Origin: Pachyseris speciosa
Lineage: Eukaryota > Cnidaria > Anthozoa > Scleractinia > Pachyseridae
Direction: 5' to 3'
NCBI GenBank assembly: GCA_016490735.1
Contig: JAEMWC010000672.1
Span: 299,501 to 363,500 of the forward strand
Length of the DNA: 64,000 nucleotides
The translations under genes and the position numbers were made by a program. The notes beneath the pieces are model-generated. The model had not been told where the DNA came from. It saw nothing but the letters and a program-made list of their open reading frames with translations, and did not search any database. Positions 46,189-57,540 of this stretch are shown piece by piece; the stretch's first letter is position 1, and each line of letters starts with the position of its first letter.

Positions 46189-46730
46189 CTGAAGAAAGAT
46201 GAAGAAAAGCGTCATTCAAATGAAAAAATCCTTATAAATTCGCCACTTGACAAAGGCCTCTACTCTTTGGAGCAAATGTGTTATATTTTGGACCCAACGT
46301 GCGTTAAAAAAAAATACAAAAAAAAAAAAAAAAAAACAGAAGATCTTAATTGAAAATGACTGTTATTTCTTTTCTACGAGTTGACGTAGAAGGGCCTATT
46401 GCCAGTTCCATTCCACAAGTCCTCCCTTTACCCTGTTGAGCAAGGTTATTTTTGGTTATTACAAAATCTACACATTGCAAACAGCAAAACTAAGACAGCG
46501 AACCAGAGAAAAATCAAATTGAAGTAATTATCCTATCGGAAACCAATGAAGGACACAACCGGTGATGACCGACTTCAGTGCAGTACGCTTACTATTACAG
46601 GTCCTAGTAAAGTTTGTAACAATTTGTTTCAGACGCAATGTGTATTATGTTTCGCAGTTCACTCACCAGAAAACTCCTGCTATCAACTTGTTTAGTTAAA
46701 GAAATAAGTGGAAGAAAGACTTGTTCTCAC

Positions 46731-46856
46731 CAATTTTTCCACACAGTATCCGCCCGTGTCTCTGCAACTGATCTATTGCGCCCAAGTCGGTAGAGGTTAT
46801 GGTAGGAGTCACCAAAGATAGAGCAGCGTGTTCAGGTGTTATTTGGTCTCCCAACC
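46731..46856 (-). CDS. Gene B exon 9
   Basis: 126 nt, phase 1-1, encoding GDQITPEHAALSLVTPTITS and ending GRILCGKI. Open and conserved with gene A. Confidence 0.75.
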
Positions 46857-47046
46857 CTAACGAAAGAAAGCGAAGACGGCGGAAGCAAGGAATTCAGTAA
46901 AACGCGAGGTACCAAACTTAAAGGAAATGGTACTTTCTTGTTTGATTTGTTATAAAGATATGAAATGGAAAAGCATAATTTTCTGGACAATTCATTCACC
47001 AGGAGACCCTACCGTAAATTTATCTATATATTGACATTTACATTAC

Positions 47047-47124
47047 CAGTTGTCTCACATTGAATCCTCCCGTCTCTCGCCAGTAAGGGAGCTGTGTCCA
47101 CAGGCACAAATGGATCTCCAAAAC
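47047..47124 (-). CDS. Gene B exon 8 with 39-nt in-frame deletion
   Basis: 78 nt where gene A has 117. The missing 13 codons lie between LLA and RDGRIQCETT. Frame and splice sites are kept. The first 28 nt plus acceptor recur at 48497-48524 through the 1.4-kb tandem duplication. Confidence 0.65.
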
Positions 47125-47201
47125 CTGACGAAACAAAATGGCGGAATGGAATTCTCTCAAGCGTGAGCTAGCCGCGTCAAATATAATTTATGTTACATTT
47201 T

Positions 47202-47258
47202 AGTCTTGTACCCAGACCTCCCACGGTCAATCACAAGTAGGATCTGGGTACGAGATTG
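47202..47258. repeat. Short hairpin MITE in intron 7
   Basis: CTTGTACCCAGACC and GATCTGGGTACGAG form an inverted pair around a 25-bp loop. It is absent from gene A and copied again at 48602-48658 by the tandem duplication. A 70-codon ORF overlapping it is not a gene. Confidence 0.6.
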
Positions 47259-47649
47259 CTTATATTTTGAAAAATGATTAGAAGATGCCACGATTGAAAT
47301 TTGCTCGTTGATAGCACAGTTCGGGGTACAAACGTTGCGCGTCTGTCGATCTTCTCTGGTCATGCCGTGCTGGTCATCCGAGAACACGTTTGTTTTCGCC
47401 ATTGTTTGATTATATAAGAATTAAACTAGTATTGCCTTTAAGAAGATTTTATCAATCAACTTTTGTTTTCTCCGATCAAATGGCAACTGATTGATGATAA
47501 TAATAATAATAAACTTTATTTACGTGTCAAGATATTTAGCTCACAAGCCAATTAGGGACACAACAAAAATAAACAACAGAAAATGCTTAATAAATGAATA
47601 TAGTAGTAAAATTAGATCTATAAAAATGTGTGATAAGAATGTAATAATA

Positions 47650-48493
47650 ATAATAATAATAATAATATATAAGCTTATATAGCGCTGTTTCTAGAAATTC
47701 AACAGCGCTTTACAATATTCACAATTAAAATAATAAAAAGATAATCATTAAAGCTAATCAATTAAAAACTAAAACTATGAAATAAAGTAACGCTTAAAAA
47801 GAAATGTCTTCAACTTAGATTTGAAAACAGTCAGTGAATTACAAGATCTTATATCGTCTGGAAGACTGTTCCACAGTGCAGGGGCAGCACAAGAAAAGGC
47901 CCTTTGCCCGTATGATTTAAGATTAAATTTCGGTGTTACAAGGAGAGATTTACCGAGGAGCGTAATGATCTTCCAGGTTTGTAAACAGATAACAGTTCAG
48001 AAAGATATTCAGGTGCCATACCATGTAGTGATTTGAATGTTAGAAGTAAGATTTTATAATCAATTCTCTCGGTCACAGGCAGCCAGTGTAGCTGTCTCAA
48101 TATGGGTGTTATATTATCATACTTGTTGGTCCCCATGAGGAGGCGCGCCGCACTGTTCTGAACAAACTGTAGTCTCTGAGTTTGATTCTTGGAAAGACCG
48201 GATAAAACAGAATTACAATAGTCAAGCTTTGAAGTGATAAATGCGTGAATAAGGGTCTCGCAGTGCTTAAGAGATATAAATTTCCTAATTTTGGCTATGT
48301 TGTTTAGATGGTAGAATGCAGATTTGCAAATGGAAGCGATCTGTTTATCCATAGAAACCAAATTGTCAAACCAGACGCCGATATTTCTTGCAGAGGTCGA
48401 TGCAGTGATATAATCAGATCCGGCATATATAGAATTGAGTGTGGGGGTCGGCCGATGGCGAGCATTAAGGACTAACAGTTCAGTTTTTTTTTT
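47650..48493 (-). pseudogene. Duplicate of the LINE 3' end
   Basis: Carries the last about 190 codons of the RT protein (the frame at 47936-48361 is open) and the 3' hairpin plus (TAA)n tail. One C of a CCC run is missing compared with the second copy, which shifts the frame near the C-terminus. Confidence 0.8.
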
Positions 48494-48496
48494 CAG

Positions 48497-49890
48497 TCCA
48501 CAGGCACAAATGGATCTCCAAAACCTGACGAAACAAAATGGCGGAATGGAATTCTCTCAAGCGTGAGCTAGCCGCGTCAAATATAATTTATGTTACATTT
48601 TAGTCTTGTACCCAGACCTCCCACGGTCAATCACAAGTAGGATCTGGGTACGAGATTGCTTATATTTTGAAAAATGATTAGAAGATGCCACGATTGAAAT
48701 TTGCTCGTTGATAGCACAGTTCGGGGTACAAACGTTGCGCGTCTGTCGATCTTCTCTGGTCATGCCGTGCTGGTCATCCGAGAACACGTTTGTTTTCGCC
48801 ATTGTTTGATTATATAAGAATTAAACTAGTATTGCCTTTAAGAAGATTTTATCAATCAACTTTTGTTTTCTCCGATCAAATGGCAACTGATTGATGATAA
48901 TAATAATAATAAACTTTATTTACGTGTCAAGATATTTAGCTCACAAGCCAATTAGGGACACAACAAAAATAAACAACAGAAAATGCTTAATAAATGAATA
49001 TAGTAGTAAAATTAGATCTATAAAAATGTGTGATAAGAAATGTAATAATAATAATAATAATAATAATAATATATAAGCTTATATAGCGCTGTTTCTAGAA
49101 ATTCAACAGCGCTTTACAATATTCACAATTAAAATAATAAAAAGATAATATTAAAGCTAATCAATTAAAAACTAAAACTATGAAATAAAGTAACGCTTAA
49201 AAAGAAATGTCTTCAACTTAGATTTGAAAACAGTCAGTGAATTACAAGATCTTATATCGTCTGGAAGACTGTTCCACAGTGCAGGGGCAGCACAAGAAAA
49301 GGCCCTTTGCCCGTATGATTTAAGATTAAATTTCGGTGTTACAAGGAGAGATTTACCCGAGGAGCGTAATGATCTTCCAGGTTTGTAAACAGATAACAGT
49401 TCAGAAAGATATTCAGGTGCCATACCATGTAGTGATTTGAATGTTAGAAGTAAGATTTTATAATCAATTCTCTCGGTCACAGGCAGCCAGTGTAGCTGTC
49501 TCAATATGGGTGTTATATTATCATACTTGTTGGTCCCCATGAGGAGGCGCGCCGCACTGTTCTGAACAAACTGTAGTCTCTGAGTTTGATTCTTGGAAAG
49601 ACCGGATAAAACAGAATTACAATAGTCAAGCTTTGAAGTGATAAATGCGTGAATAAGGGTCTCGCAGTGCTTAAAAGATATAAATTTCCTAATTTTGGCT
49701 ATGTTGTTTAGATGGTAGAATGCAGATTTGCAAATGGAAGCGATCTGTTTATCCATAGAAACCAAATTGTCAAACCAGACGCCGATATTTCTTGCAGAGG
49801 TCGATGCAGTGATATAATCAGATCCGGCATATATAGAATTGAGTGTGGGGGTCGGCCGATGGCGAGCATTAAGGACTAACAGTTCAGTTT
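48497..49890 (+). repeat. 1.4-kb tandem duplication, copy 2
   Basis: Second copy of 47097-48496. It continues into the complete LINE, so this is the ancestral arrangement for the LINE end. Confidence 0.9.
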
Positions 49891-50305
49891 TATCACCATT
49901 CAATTTCAACTTGTTTATCATCATCCATTGTTCAACGTCTTTAATACACAGTTCAACTCGAGATGTGGAATGCTCTGGTTCCCCTGCAGCTGATTGACAG
50001 AAGCTTAAATAAATTTGCGTGTCGTCCGCATAGAAATGATAAGACATGTTGTGCTGTTTGATTACATTAGCAAGCGGGGCAGTGTATATGGAATATAGCA
50101 TGGGCCCTAAAACAGAACCCTGTGGGACGCCATATTTCAGACAACGGCTCGAGGAACGTTCGTTCTCAACATAAACAAATTGGCTCCTATTTAGAAGATA
50201 GGATTGAAACCAAGTGAGAGCCTTGCCTCGGATTCCAAAGCAATGATCAAGTCTATTCAACAAAATGGAATGGTCAACAGTATCGAACGCGGCAGAAAGG
50301 TCCAA
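49178..50305 (-). CDS. LINE ORF, 3' part: reverse transcriptase catalytic region
   Basis: 375 codons continuing the RT after a -1 frameshift. It starts in DLSAAFDTVDH and has GVPQGSVLGP, the catalytic FYADD box and the C-terminal tail LHWLPVTERIDYK, LWNSLPDDIR. The true frame extends upstream to the break at about 50392. The tail is homologous to the remnants at 62190-62820 and 20098-20472. Confidence 0.9.
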   Translation of the reverse strand: MDLSAAFDTVDHSILLNRLDHCFGIRGKALTWFQSYLLNRSQFVYVENERSSSRCLKYGVPQGSVLGPMLYSIYTAPLANVIKQHNMSYHFYADDTQIYLSFCQSAAGEPEHSTSRVELCIKDVEQWMMINKLKLNGDKTELLVLNARHRPTPTLNSIYAGSDYITASTSARNIGVWFDNLVSMDKQIASICKSAFYHLNNIAKIRKFISFKHCETLIHAFITSKLDYCNSVLSGLSKNQTQRLQFVQNSAARLLMGTNKYDNITPILRQLHWLPVTERIDYKILLLTFKSLHGMAPEYLSELLSVYKPGRSLRSSGKSLLVTPKFNLKSYGQRAFSCAAPALWNSLPDDIRSCNSLTVFKSKLKTFLFKRYFIS

Positions 50306-50367
50306 GAGTATAAGTATAACACACTGACCATCATCAATAGCTCGGAGAACATCATTGTGAACACGGG

Positions 50368-52761
50368 TCAGTGCGGTCTCAGTGCTATGACCGGCCTATA
50401 AGCAGATTGAAATAGCTCCATAAGGTCACCATTATTGAGATGCTCATTCAAACGAGCAGCAACCACTTTTTCTATTGCCTTGGATACAAATCGGAGATTG
50501 GAAATGGGCCTGTAACTTGGATAGAGTTCATGATCAAGGGCCTCTTTCTTGATTATGGGGGTAAGAGCGGCTTCCTTGAGTTTCATAGGAACGGTCGCAT
50601 TATCAAGCGATAAGTTCACAATACGCACAATAACAGGCAACAAGACATCGTAACAATCCTTCAGCAGAGCACCAGGTACTGGATCTAAGATACAGGATTT
50701 CCCAGCCATAGTACGTAAAAGAGAAGACAATTCTGTAACATTAGTCGGAGACAATTCAAGCAATTCCGTAGGAACATGACAGGTCGAAGCTTGAGGCAAG
50801 TCGGTAACTTCTAGCATGTTATCCCTGAGAGACCGAACCTTATTCTCAAAAAACTCAGCAAAGGTGTTCGCGAGATCAATGGCGTTTTCATGCGATGGTA
50901 GTTTTGGTGTTGCCTTGAGATGTAACAGTTTTACAAACGTTGAGAACAATACCCGCGGATTAGAACTATTGTCCTTAATGGTGTCAGCGTAAAACTTCAT
51001 CCTTGAGTCTGCAATTAGCCTGTTAACGCATTTGCATTGTTCGACGAACATTTCCCTATTAATCGTAAGTTTGTTTTTGCGCCATATCCTCTCCAGTTTC
51101 CTTCTTTTTGCTTTTTCCGTTCTGATATGATCATTGTACCACGGCGCAGCAGGTCGTAGGGTAACAACACGTTTCTTAATAGGCGCGTGTTGCTCAAGTA
51201 ATCTCGATAATGTGCTCTCATAGCAGTCTATTAGAGCGGAGACACTCTCAAACTTGTCATAATTTGCTAATTCTGAATTTCGAATATCCTGGCTAAAACA
51301 TTCTCTATCAATCGACCGCAAATTCCTATATGTTATCTCCCGCCTTTCAAGACCTGGTTTCTTGATAGACAACTCGCAATGCACCGCAGAATGGTCGGAT
51401 ATAACTGGATCAGACACTTTGATGTATTTGATAAAGTTATCATTGGCTTTAGTGATCACTAAGTCTAGGGTATGTCCATCTTTATGGGTAGAGGCACTAA
51501 CGTGTTGTATGAGATTGAAAGCTTCAATTAAACCCATAAAACGAATAGCAGCACGGTCAGTTGGAACATCAAGGTGGAAGTTGAAATCTCCAGTCAGCAG
51601 GAGCGGTCCATTAGTACTAGCCAGCGTTTCTAGAAATGTTGCAAATTCGTTCAGGAATAACGTTACATTGAGCTTGTGTTCCTGCGATGGAGGAGGCCTG
51701 TAGACGACCACTAATCTCAAGCCAGTTGTTGAATAGTTCATCATACAATCAATAAACTCAAATGATCTAAATGAGACACCAATTGATAACTTTTTTAGGC
51801 AGAAACATTTCCTATACAGCACAGCTACACCACCACCTCTACGTTTGGTACGAGGCAAATGGTGAAAGTTATAGCCAGAAGGACAGAGGCAATTTGCAGC
51901 ACTCTGATCAGCCGTATCCGCACGCAGCCAGGTTTCGGTTATGGCAAGAATGTCAATGGCATTGTCCACAACAAAATCTTTAACAATAAAGGACTTGTTC
52001 ATCACAGATCTGGTATTTAGAAGACAGAAGTCAACATTCTTTGAAAATACAGTATTAACTGGAAGTGGAGAGCGTGGAACTATAATCAAGTTGCCACGAT
52101 TTCGCCGACAACAATCAGCATAGAAACAATTGTTATTAGCTTGCTCTCGAAGGGAAATCTTGGTCGCAATTTTCCTCCTTCCTCCACGTTTTCCTCTAAA
52201 TCGAAAGAGCTGATTTTCCTTGACCGCAGAAAGTAAGTCTGAGTCGATGCAATGGATCGTAGAATAGCGGCGAAGGCTCAGAAGTTCTTCTCGTGAGTAA
52301 CAGATCCTTTCAGTCGTGTGAAGCATATGCAAACAACGTGGTGTCAATTTCGCAGTACAATTAATATGCAAAGTCGCTTCATCTTTCGGTTCAAAACTTT
52401 CAATAAATCTCAATGTCGGGCCAGGGTTCAGCGACACGTCCATGTAGATGGTAATATCAGTGGGAGGATCAAAGCCAGGGATAACCAAAGTAGTCAGACC
52501 ATGTTTGGAAGACTTCACGCTGGCCCTTTTAGTTTTCGCAAACCCAGCCAAGCATGGAATACTCTTCACAGTTGCAACGGGACGAGCAAGCCAAGTAAAT
52601 AAACCTACAGAAGAGCCAGAATGTCGCTTCCATAGACCAGAGTACTCAGGACAGCTCACCAAACAATTATCTTGCAATTCAAAGTGATAATAGTAAAAAT
52701 GTAGGGAATATAACGCAAAATACACGATAACATTGGACAACCAAAATTTCGTGGCCGCCAT
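50368..52761 (-). CDS. LINE ORF, 5' part: 2A-like motif, APE endonuclease, start of RT
   Basis: 797 codons from ATG. Residues 108-115, DVSLNPGP, resemble 2A ribosome-skipping sequences (usual form D-V/I-E-x-NPGP), preceded by a hydrophobic N-terminus. An APE-type endonuclease follows at about 245-460: NTRS (N249), TETW (E276), TGDFNFH (D392, N394), TLDLV (D433) and SDH (D456, H457). RT begins near residue 690 with ALTPIIKK and SYRPISNLRF. The frame then breaks after QSAYRP, where one G of a CCGG(G)TC context is missing near 50392. Confidence 0.9.
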   Translation of the reverse strand: MAATKFWLSNVIVYFALYSLHFYYYHFELQDNCLVSCPEYSGLWKRHSGSSVGLFTWLARPVATVKSIPCLAGFAKTKRASVKSSKHGLTTLVIPGFDPPTDITIYMDVSLNPGPTLRFIESFEPKDEATLHINCTAKLTPRCLHMLHTTERICYSREELLSLRRYSTIHCIDSDLLSAVKENQLFRFRGKRGGRRKIATKISLREQANNNCFYADCCRRNRGNLIIVPRSPLPVNTVFSKNVDFCLLNTRSVMNKSFIVKDFVVDNAIDILAITETWLRADTADQSAANCLCPSGYNFHHLPRTKRRGGGVAVLYRKCFCLKKLSIGVSFRSFEFIDCMMNYSTTGLRLVVVYRPPPSQEHKLNVTLFLNEFATFLETLASTNGPLLLTGDFNFHLDVPTDRAAIRFMGLIEAFNLIQHVSASTHKDGHTLDLVITKANDNFIKYIKVSDPVISDHSAVHCELSIKKPGLERREITYRNLRSIDRECFSQDIRNSELANYDKFESVSALIDCYESTLSRLLEQHAPIKKRVVTLRPAAPWYNDHIRTEKAKRRKLERIWRKNKLTINREMFVEQCKCVNRLIADSRMKFYADTIKDNSSNPRVLFSTFVKLLHLKATPKLPSHENAIDLANTFAEFFENKVRSLRDNMLEVTDLPQASTCHVPTELLELSPTNVTELSSLLRTMAGKSCILDPVPGALLKDCYDVLLPVIVRIVNLSLDNATVPMKLKEAALTPIIKKEALDHELYPSYRPISNLRFVSKAIEKVVAARLNEHLNNGDLMELFQSAYRPVIALRPH

Positions 52762-52869
52762 GCCTGGCGCCTAGTCCTAACTCCAGCTAACTATAGCTAT
52801 ATATAAGAATACTAGCACTAAAAATACATGAAGAGTTGCATAGATAGCAATTCTGACAGTTAGAATCAT

Positions 52870-53040
52870 CAACCAATTCCGCTATGTTGGTTTTTCTAAT
52901 CTAGACCTATACTTTGTGAAAGATGAGATATTTCTAATTTCATTCGGAAGTTTAGACCACAGGTATGGTCCGAAATATGTGATTGAATGTTTACCATATC
53001 TAAGAGTGTTGAAATTCGGGATTTATAAAGCGGTGCTCCA
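52870..53040 (-). pseudogene. Older LINE 3' remnant
   Basis: Translates to LRYGKHSITYFGPYLWSKLP then NEIRNISSFTKYRSRLEK, the usual C-terminal end of CR1/Jockey-type RT proteins. It is short and isolated, and lies directly upstream of the younger LINE. Confidence 0.7.
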
Positions 53041-53247
53041 GCGTCCTTATGCTTTGTTTCATTGGATGACCGAAGAATACCTCAGTAACGCTTAATACCC
53101 AAGATCGTTCTTTTATTGGCATATGTTACCTCCAAAACAATCTTTCCGTAAATTTAATTACTACCTCGTAAGAACCAGCAGAGAAACAAGATAAACAATT
53201 AATTTGATCGATCGGAAATCGAGCTATATAATCAGTGGTACACTTAC

Positions 53248-54614
53248 CAACAAATCCTACTGCTGGTATGCAAGTAGTCGAATCAGCGGATAAATCAGCA
53301 AAACAGACAAAATCCTTGCTGTCAAGGCCAATTGCCTCGGACCCCCATTTGTAAAACAGGCGAAGCCGCACAACCCTCTTTGCCTCTGAAGTAACAGATC
53401 GTATCGTTAGGTTACACTGTGAGACTTGGGGTCGCCTAAAATCCACGCCTATTTCATTCAATTTTCGCTTGAGGATGTCTAATGCTTCAATGACTTTCCT
53501 TCTTAGCGTTGAACATAGGACTACCCGAAGAGTGTCTGAATCTTCGTCTTTAGCCTTGTCTGCCGCAACGTCAGTGACATCGACCATACATGCATCGAAG
53601 GCATCCTCGGCAGATCTTTTAAGAATCACAAGCGATTGGAATGCTCCTTTCTTACAAATGCGTCCACTGACGTGCACAAGTGCACTTGCATGAAGTTGTA
53701 GCTCATCCTCCGATTCCTTGCTAATCTTAAACCACTGAGAGAATGTCTCTTGGTGTCTGTCGTACTGTACGTTCTCACTATTATCGTTCTCCTCGACGCA
53801 GGTCACGGGAAAATTTGTTGAGTCGGTGAGTTCAAATCGCACCAGTTTCGATGGACTAAACCTGGCAAAACTGATCAGACTCAACGACACGTCAGAAAAA
53901 TCACGCATGAACACTTCATCGGCGATGTCCACCTGACCGGAAATGATTTTCAACAACCGGCGTGAGAATAGCTCTAATCTCTTGTGCAGCCTAATATCCT
54001 GGGGACTATGCTGGAAAAAGGGCTTCAGAAAGTTCAACATTGGTAAAATCGCTAACGTCTCAACCCACGTTTCAATTTCTGCAGGAAGCTGATTGCCACA
54101 GTTTTCCTGGCACAATTGCCCAAGAAATTGGCACACAACACATACAAGACGTGTTATACTTACGCTTTGTTCAGCATCTCGCACAGTTAACACAAACTGT
54201 TCTAGTCTTTCCTCGCACAGCCCTCTTAAACCATTTTGCACCTCTGAAATCTCGTGCACAAAGATTTCCTTGATATTTGACTGAGCTGAGGAACAATGGA
54301 CAGGAAAATTTTACTGATAGATTCTTCAGACGACGAGCACACCTGTCGGTATTTCCACGCAATATCTTTGGATATTATTCTGCGGTTCTCGAGGTAACCT
54401 ACATGATTTGTGGTCGAAGTTGCTCTTTGGATCCCTTCCTCAGAACGTTCCAACTCCATGCAACAGTCCCTTAGCACTGCCTTGCAGAGAGCTTGAATTT
54501 GAACGCAAAAATACTTCATCAAGTCTGCATTCTGACACTGTAAGCCCGAGATCTTGGCTGCTAACTCCCTCAAGTGCCTGATGTGCATCTGTCCTCTTCG
54601 TGTTACTTTAAAAC
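53248..54614 (-). CDS. Gene B exon 7 with a 1-nt frameshift
   Basis: 1,367 nt against 1,377 in gene A. In-frame changes (-9, -3, +3) plus a 1-nt deletion near 54272 (ATA-TCAAGG against AACGTCAAGG) break the frame after FLSIVPQLSQI. The rest is open in the shifted frame (EISEVQNGLRGLCEE... to DFVCFADLSAD). Splice sites are intact (TTCTATAG, GTAAGTGT). No recognised family. It is a pseudogene mutation, a haplotype variant or a sequence error. Confidence 0.75.
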
Positions 54615-54831
54615 CTATAGAAACAATGAAACATTTGGATCAACTATAAAAGGTCAGCAAACATGACTGTACTTTCAGACTTGTTTCAGTCACAATAACT
54701 AGTTGCTATCATTACTGCGACTTGACCTGACTTTTTTCCGTTAGCTTGTGAGTCCCTTTTGCGTCTAGGTTACGTTATTCGAGCGCCATATTAAAAGAAG
54801 AGATACGTTGGCAGAGGTGTACACCACTAAC

Positions 54832-55062
54832 CTTCTGGTTTTAACCCCTCAAGATCCTTCCTGAGTGTGGCAATATCTTTTACTAAGTCGTTCTCCTTCA
54901 ACCAGTGTTGCAAGATCATTTCAAGTTGTTCGTCCTCTTCATTCCAGGACTTTCTCATCCGATTCATTAACTCTTCAGGCGTCTTCAGCAAGTAAGCAAT
55001 GGGCATTAGGTTGAAGATGGCTCCCTTTACACCCAGCAAGTTCCTTAGATAACCACTCAAAT
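54832..55062 (-). CDS. Gene B exon 6: death-domain-like fold
   Basis: 231 nt, phase 1-1, encoding DLSGYLRNLLGVKG, PEELMNRMRKSWNEEDEQLE and MILQHWLKENDLVK. Same length and fold pattern as gene A exon 6. Confidence 0.75.
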
Positions 55063-55877
55063 CTGCAAAAACAAGAAATGAACATGGTTGTGAGTCAACA
55101 GCACTGTACCAATTAGCTGTTAGGTACAGTCCACCGTATTGGGCCTCGGCATGATCAATTATGGCGTTTTCTTAGCTGCACAATCATGCTTTTCAACTCA
55201 AGGGCAAATTACACTGGAGCGTTATTAGCAATTCTACCCCACATGACAGCAATTTTTTTTTCGCATGGGACTGTTGAAGTCAAACAGACTGTCGAAGGCA
55301 AACAGCTCCTTTTGTCATTGTGATAGGTGCTCTGCCAAGTGAGGTTAGTTACAATATCTTGCCCATCAACATGATGTTGATTATGTTGTAGCAATTATTT
55401 TGAACTGAATTACGTGGGCTTGCTTATTCCAAGACTTTTTAACCTGAAAATGCGAGAAACTCGATTTTCCAACTTATTCAGAAATGCCCATTCGGGGCAC
55501 GGGTGATGAACAATTTTAATGCTTGGATAAACGACTTTTCGAGTTATAGCAGATTAAGAGTTTGTTTTATCCAAGAAAAATTAAGATATAAACAATGTGT
55601 CTCAATACAAGACTGGATCAAAGCGTGCTGAGAAGACCACGTTTTTTTCGGTGGAAATGAGGGTTAGGCAAGACGTGTAGCTCGCTTGAACGATTATTTA
55701 ATCACTGCGCGCACTCGTTCATTTCCAATTCTACCATCGCATTTGTACAAAGGGTACATGTGTGGGATACACTGTCCACAATGCATTGCAAACTTTGAAA
55801 CTCATTCGTATTAACGGACTTACAGCCCGATGATATACTATGAGATGACCAATCAAGGCTTCATCATTTCAACTCAC

Positions 55878-56813
55878 CCATTTCACAGAAATGCCTCTCA
55901 CTGCGGTGTCCATACCCTCCTTGCACATTGATCGTGCCGCACAAAATTCTGACATCTTCAGTCCATTCCAGAGGAAGTCGGAAGACCTCTCCCGTGTTCC
56001 ACCAAACGCTGGAATGTACTGTGAAGTCGAAAATTCCTTGTTCACTGTCCGCCAGATGGTAGTCTTCCCAGAGACAAACAGAAACTCTAAGGCTTTCACT
56101 GTTGTAAACTCTTTTTTCTCCTTCTTCTTCTAGAAAACGTACATGTAGCTCTCTGAAGCCTTCAGCTTTGAGCTGCACCAAAGCAGAAGTCTTGTGCTCT
56201 TGATAGAATTCCTCTTGGTAAACGTCTTGGCTCACGAACAATAATGCAAGCTCTTCGCGCAATGAATCCTTGTTTACCAATACTGACATGGTGTAATTAA
56301 ATGGCAACACGTTCAACCTGTAAACTAAATCTTTGGTAAGGATCGCGGTCATTCTCTGCAATCTTATTAAGGCTGTTATAACTGAAAAATGTCCAATTTT
56401 CATGGTCACTTCTTTATTCGTTTCATCAATCTTTGAGCTGTGAGTGATGTCCTGCCAGGAGATCTTTCCGTCTCGAGCCTCTGTGCCATGCAAAACGAGA
56501 ACGTCATGGGAGTGGAAATTCGTGAGTTTGAGCTTGGCTGTCAACGCCGAAGGTTTCTTCAAAACGTGACCATTGGGTTGGAGGTTAATGATGGACGACC
56601 CAAACATGACATCGTTTTCAAGATCTCTTTGAACAAGTAGACCATAGTACTTGGATGGGTCTTCTAATGTAATCCTAACGGTCACAGGATTGTCGACAGC
56701 TCCTCGAGGGCACACCAATTTGACACCCTCACCAATAACTACACCACCCTCACTGGTAACGATGTTTGAAAAGGTGACCTTATCCTTCCATGTTGACTTG
56801 TCCTTGATGTTCC
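55878..56813 (-). CDS. Gene B exon 5: ZU5 and UPA domains
   Basis: 936 nt, fully open between acceptor ACTTCACAG and donor GTGAGT. ZU5 features are SEGGVVIGEGVKLVCPRGAV, then NLQPNGHVLKKPSALTAKL. The UPA-like part includes WQDIT, HFSVITALIRLQ and YRLNVLPFNYTMSV. The residue pattern and length match gene A exactly. Confidence 0.85.
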
Positions 56814-57396
56814 CTGTGAAGTTGAATTTCGAAAAATAAAGGGAAATACATATAATGAAAACACAATTAGTATGGTGGGGATTATGCTGAACAATACACT
56901 CATGTAAGCGCTCCTAACGTTGTTGGCCAAGGACATATAACATTGTTTGGCCGAAGATGTTTGAACAACATGTTAGGTGTTGGTGGGAGGTGTTGTTTGC
57001 ATGGTCCTTAACACTGGCGACCTCCTTTCACTAAAGAAGGAGTAGACAGACAGGGGTCTTAATTAGTGTCAACGTCTCTCTTAGTGTTGTTCAATCTTAG
57101 AAAATACAATGTTTATGGACCAGGGGCTTCACGTATTTCAGTTGCTTTACTTCCAAGCATCATTACGTGGCTAGAGAGGATCCATTAACACACTTCTGTC
57201 GATGTCTTTTGTCATTTCCCTGATGTTGTTGTGATAGAGAATGCTCACCAAATCTCAGATCTCAGATATACTCGTGGTGAAACGATAGTTTTAAACGTTG
57301 ACACTTAGTTGGTATATCTATCTGGAGACTGTGAAACTTACTCGACAAATTAGGATGCTTACATTTATATTTATATCATTATTAACAAACAATTAC

Positions 57397-57439
57397 CTTC
57401 TGCTGTCAGCGACCCAGTCTCTGAAAATTCAAGTTTTCC
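57397..57439 (-). CDS. Gene B exon 4 (43 nt)
   Basis: Encodes GKLEFSETGSLTAE between TCTTTTCCAG and GTAATT. Phase 0-1, as in gene A. Confidence 0.65.
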
Positions 57440-57540
57440 CTGGAAAAGATAGAATCGATATTCATACAATTCATGGCAAGGTAACGCGTTCTCGGATCCC
57501 CAAGGATGCTTTAAGAAACATTAAGACAACGACAGCTTAC

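Larger units (their letters stand above)
47097..48496 (+). repeat. 1.4-kb tandem duplication, copy 1
   Basis: A unit of 1,400 bp repeats directly at 48497-49890 with only a few single-base differences. It holds the 5' end of exon 8, part of intron 7 and the 3' end of the LINE. Copy 1 stops abruptly at a T-run, TTCAGTTTTTTTTTTCAG. Confidence 0.9.
49045..52790 (-). mobile_element. Near-complete L2/CR1-type LINE in gene B intron 7
   Basis: The element runs from about 52790 to a 3' hairpin (GCGCTTTACAA...AGCGCTATATAAG) and a (TTA)n tail near 49045. It encodes an N-terminal region with a 2A-like motif, an APE endonuclease and a reverse transcriptase. Only one frameshift separates the two large frames, so the copy is recent. 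Hairpin plus triplet tails are typical of the L2/CR1 group. Confidence 0.85.

Noticed and set aside
47193..47402. 70-codon ORF present twice (also 48593-48802)
   Set aside because: Both copies come from the 1.4-kb tandem duplication and overlap a hairpin MITE; not independent evidence for a gene.
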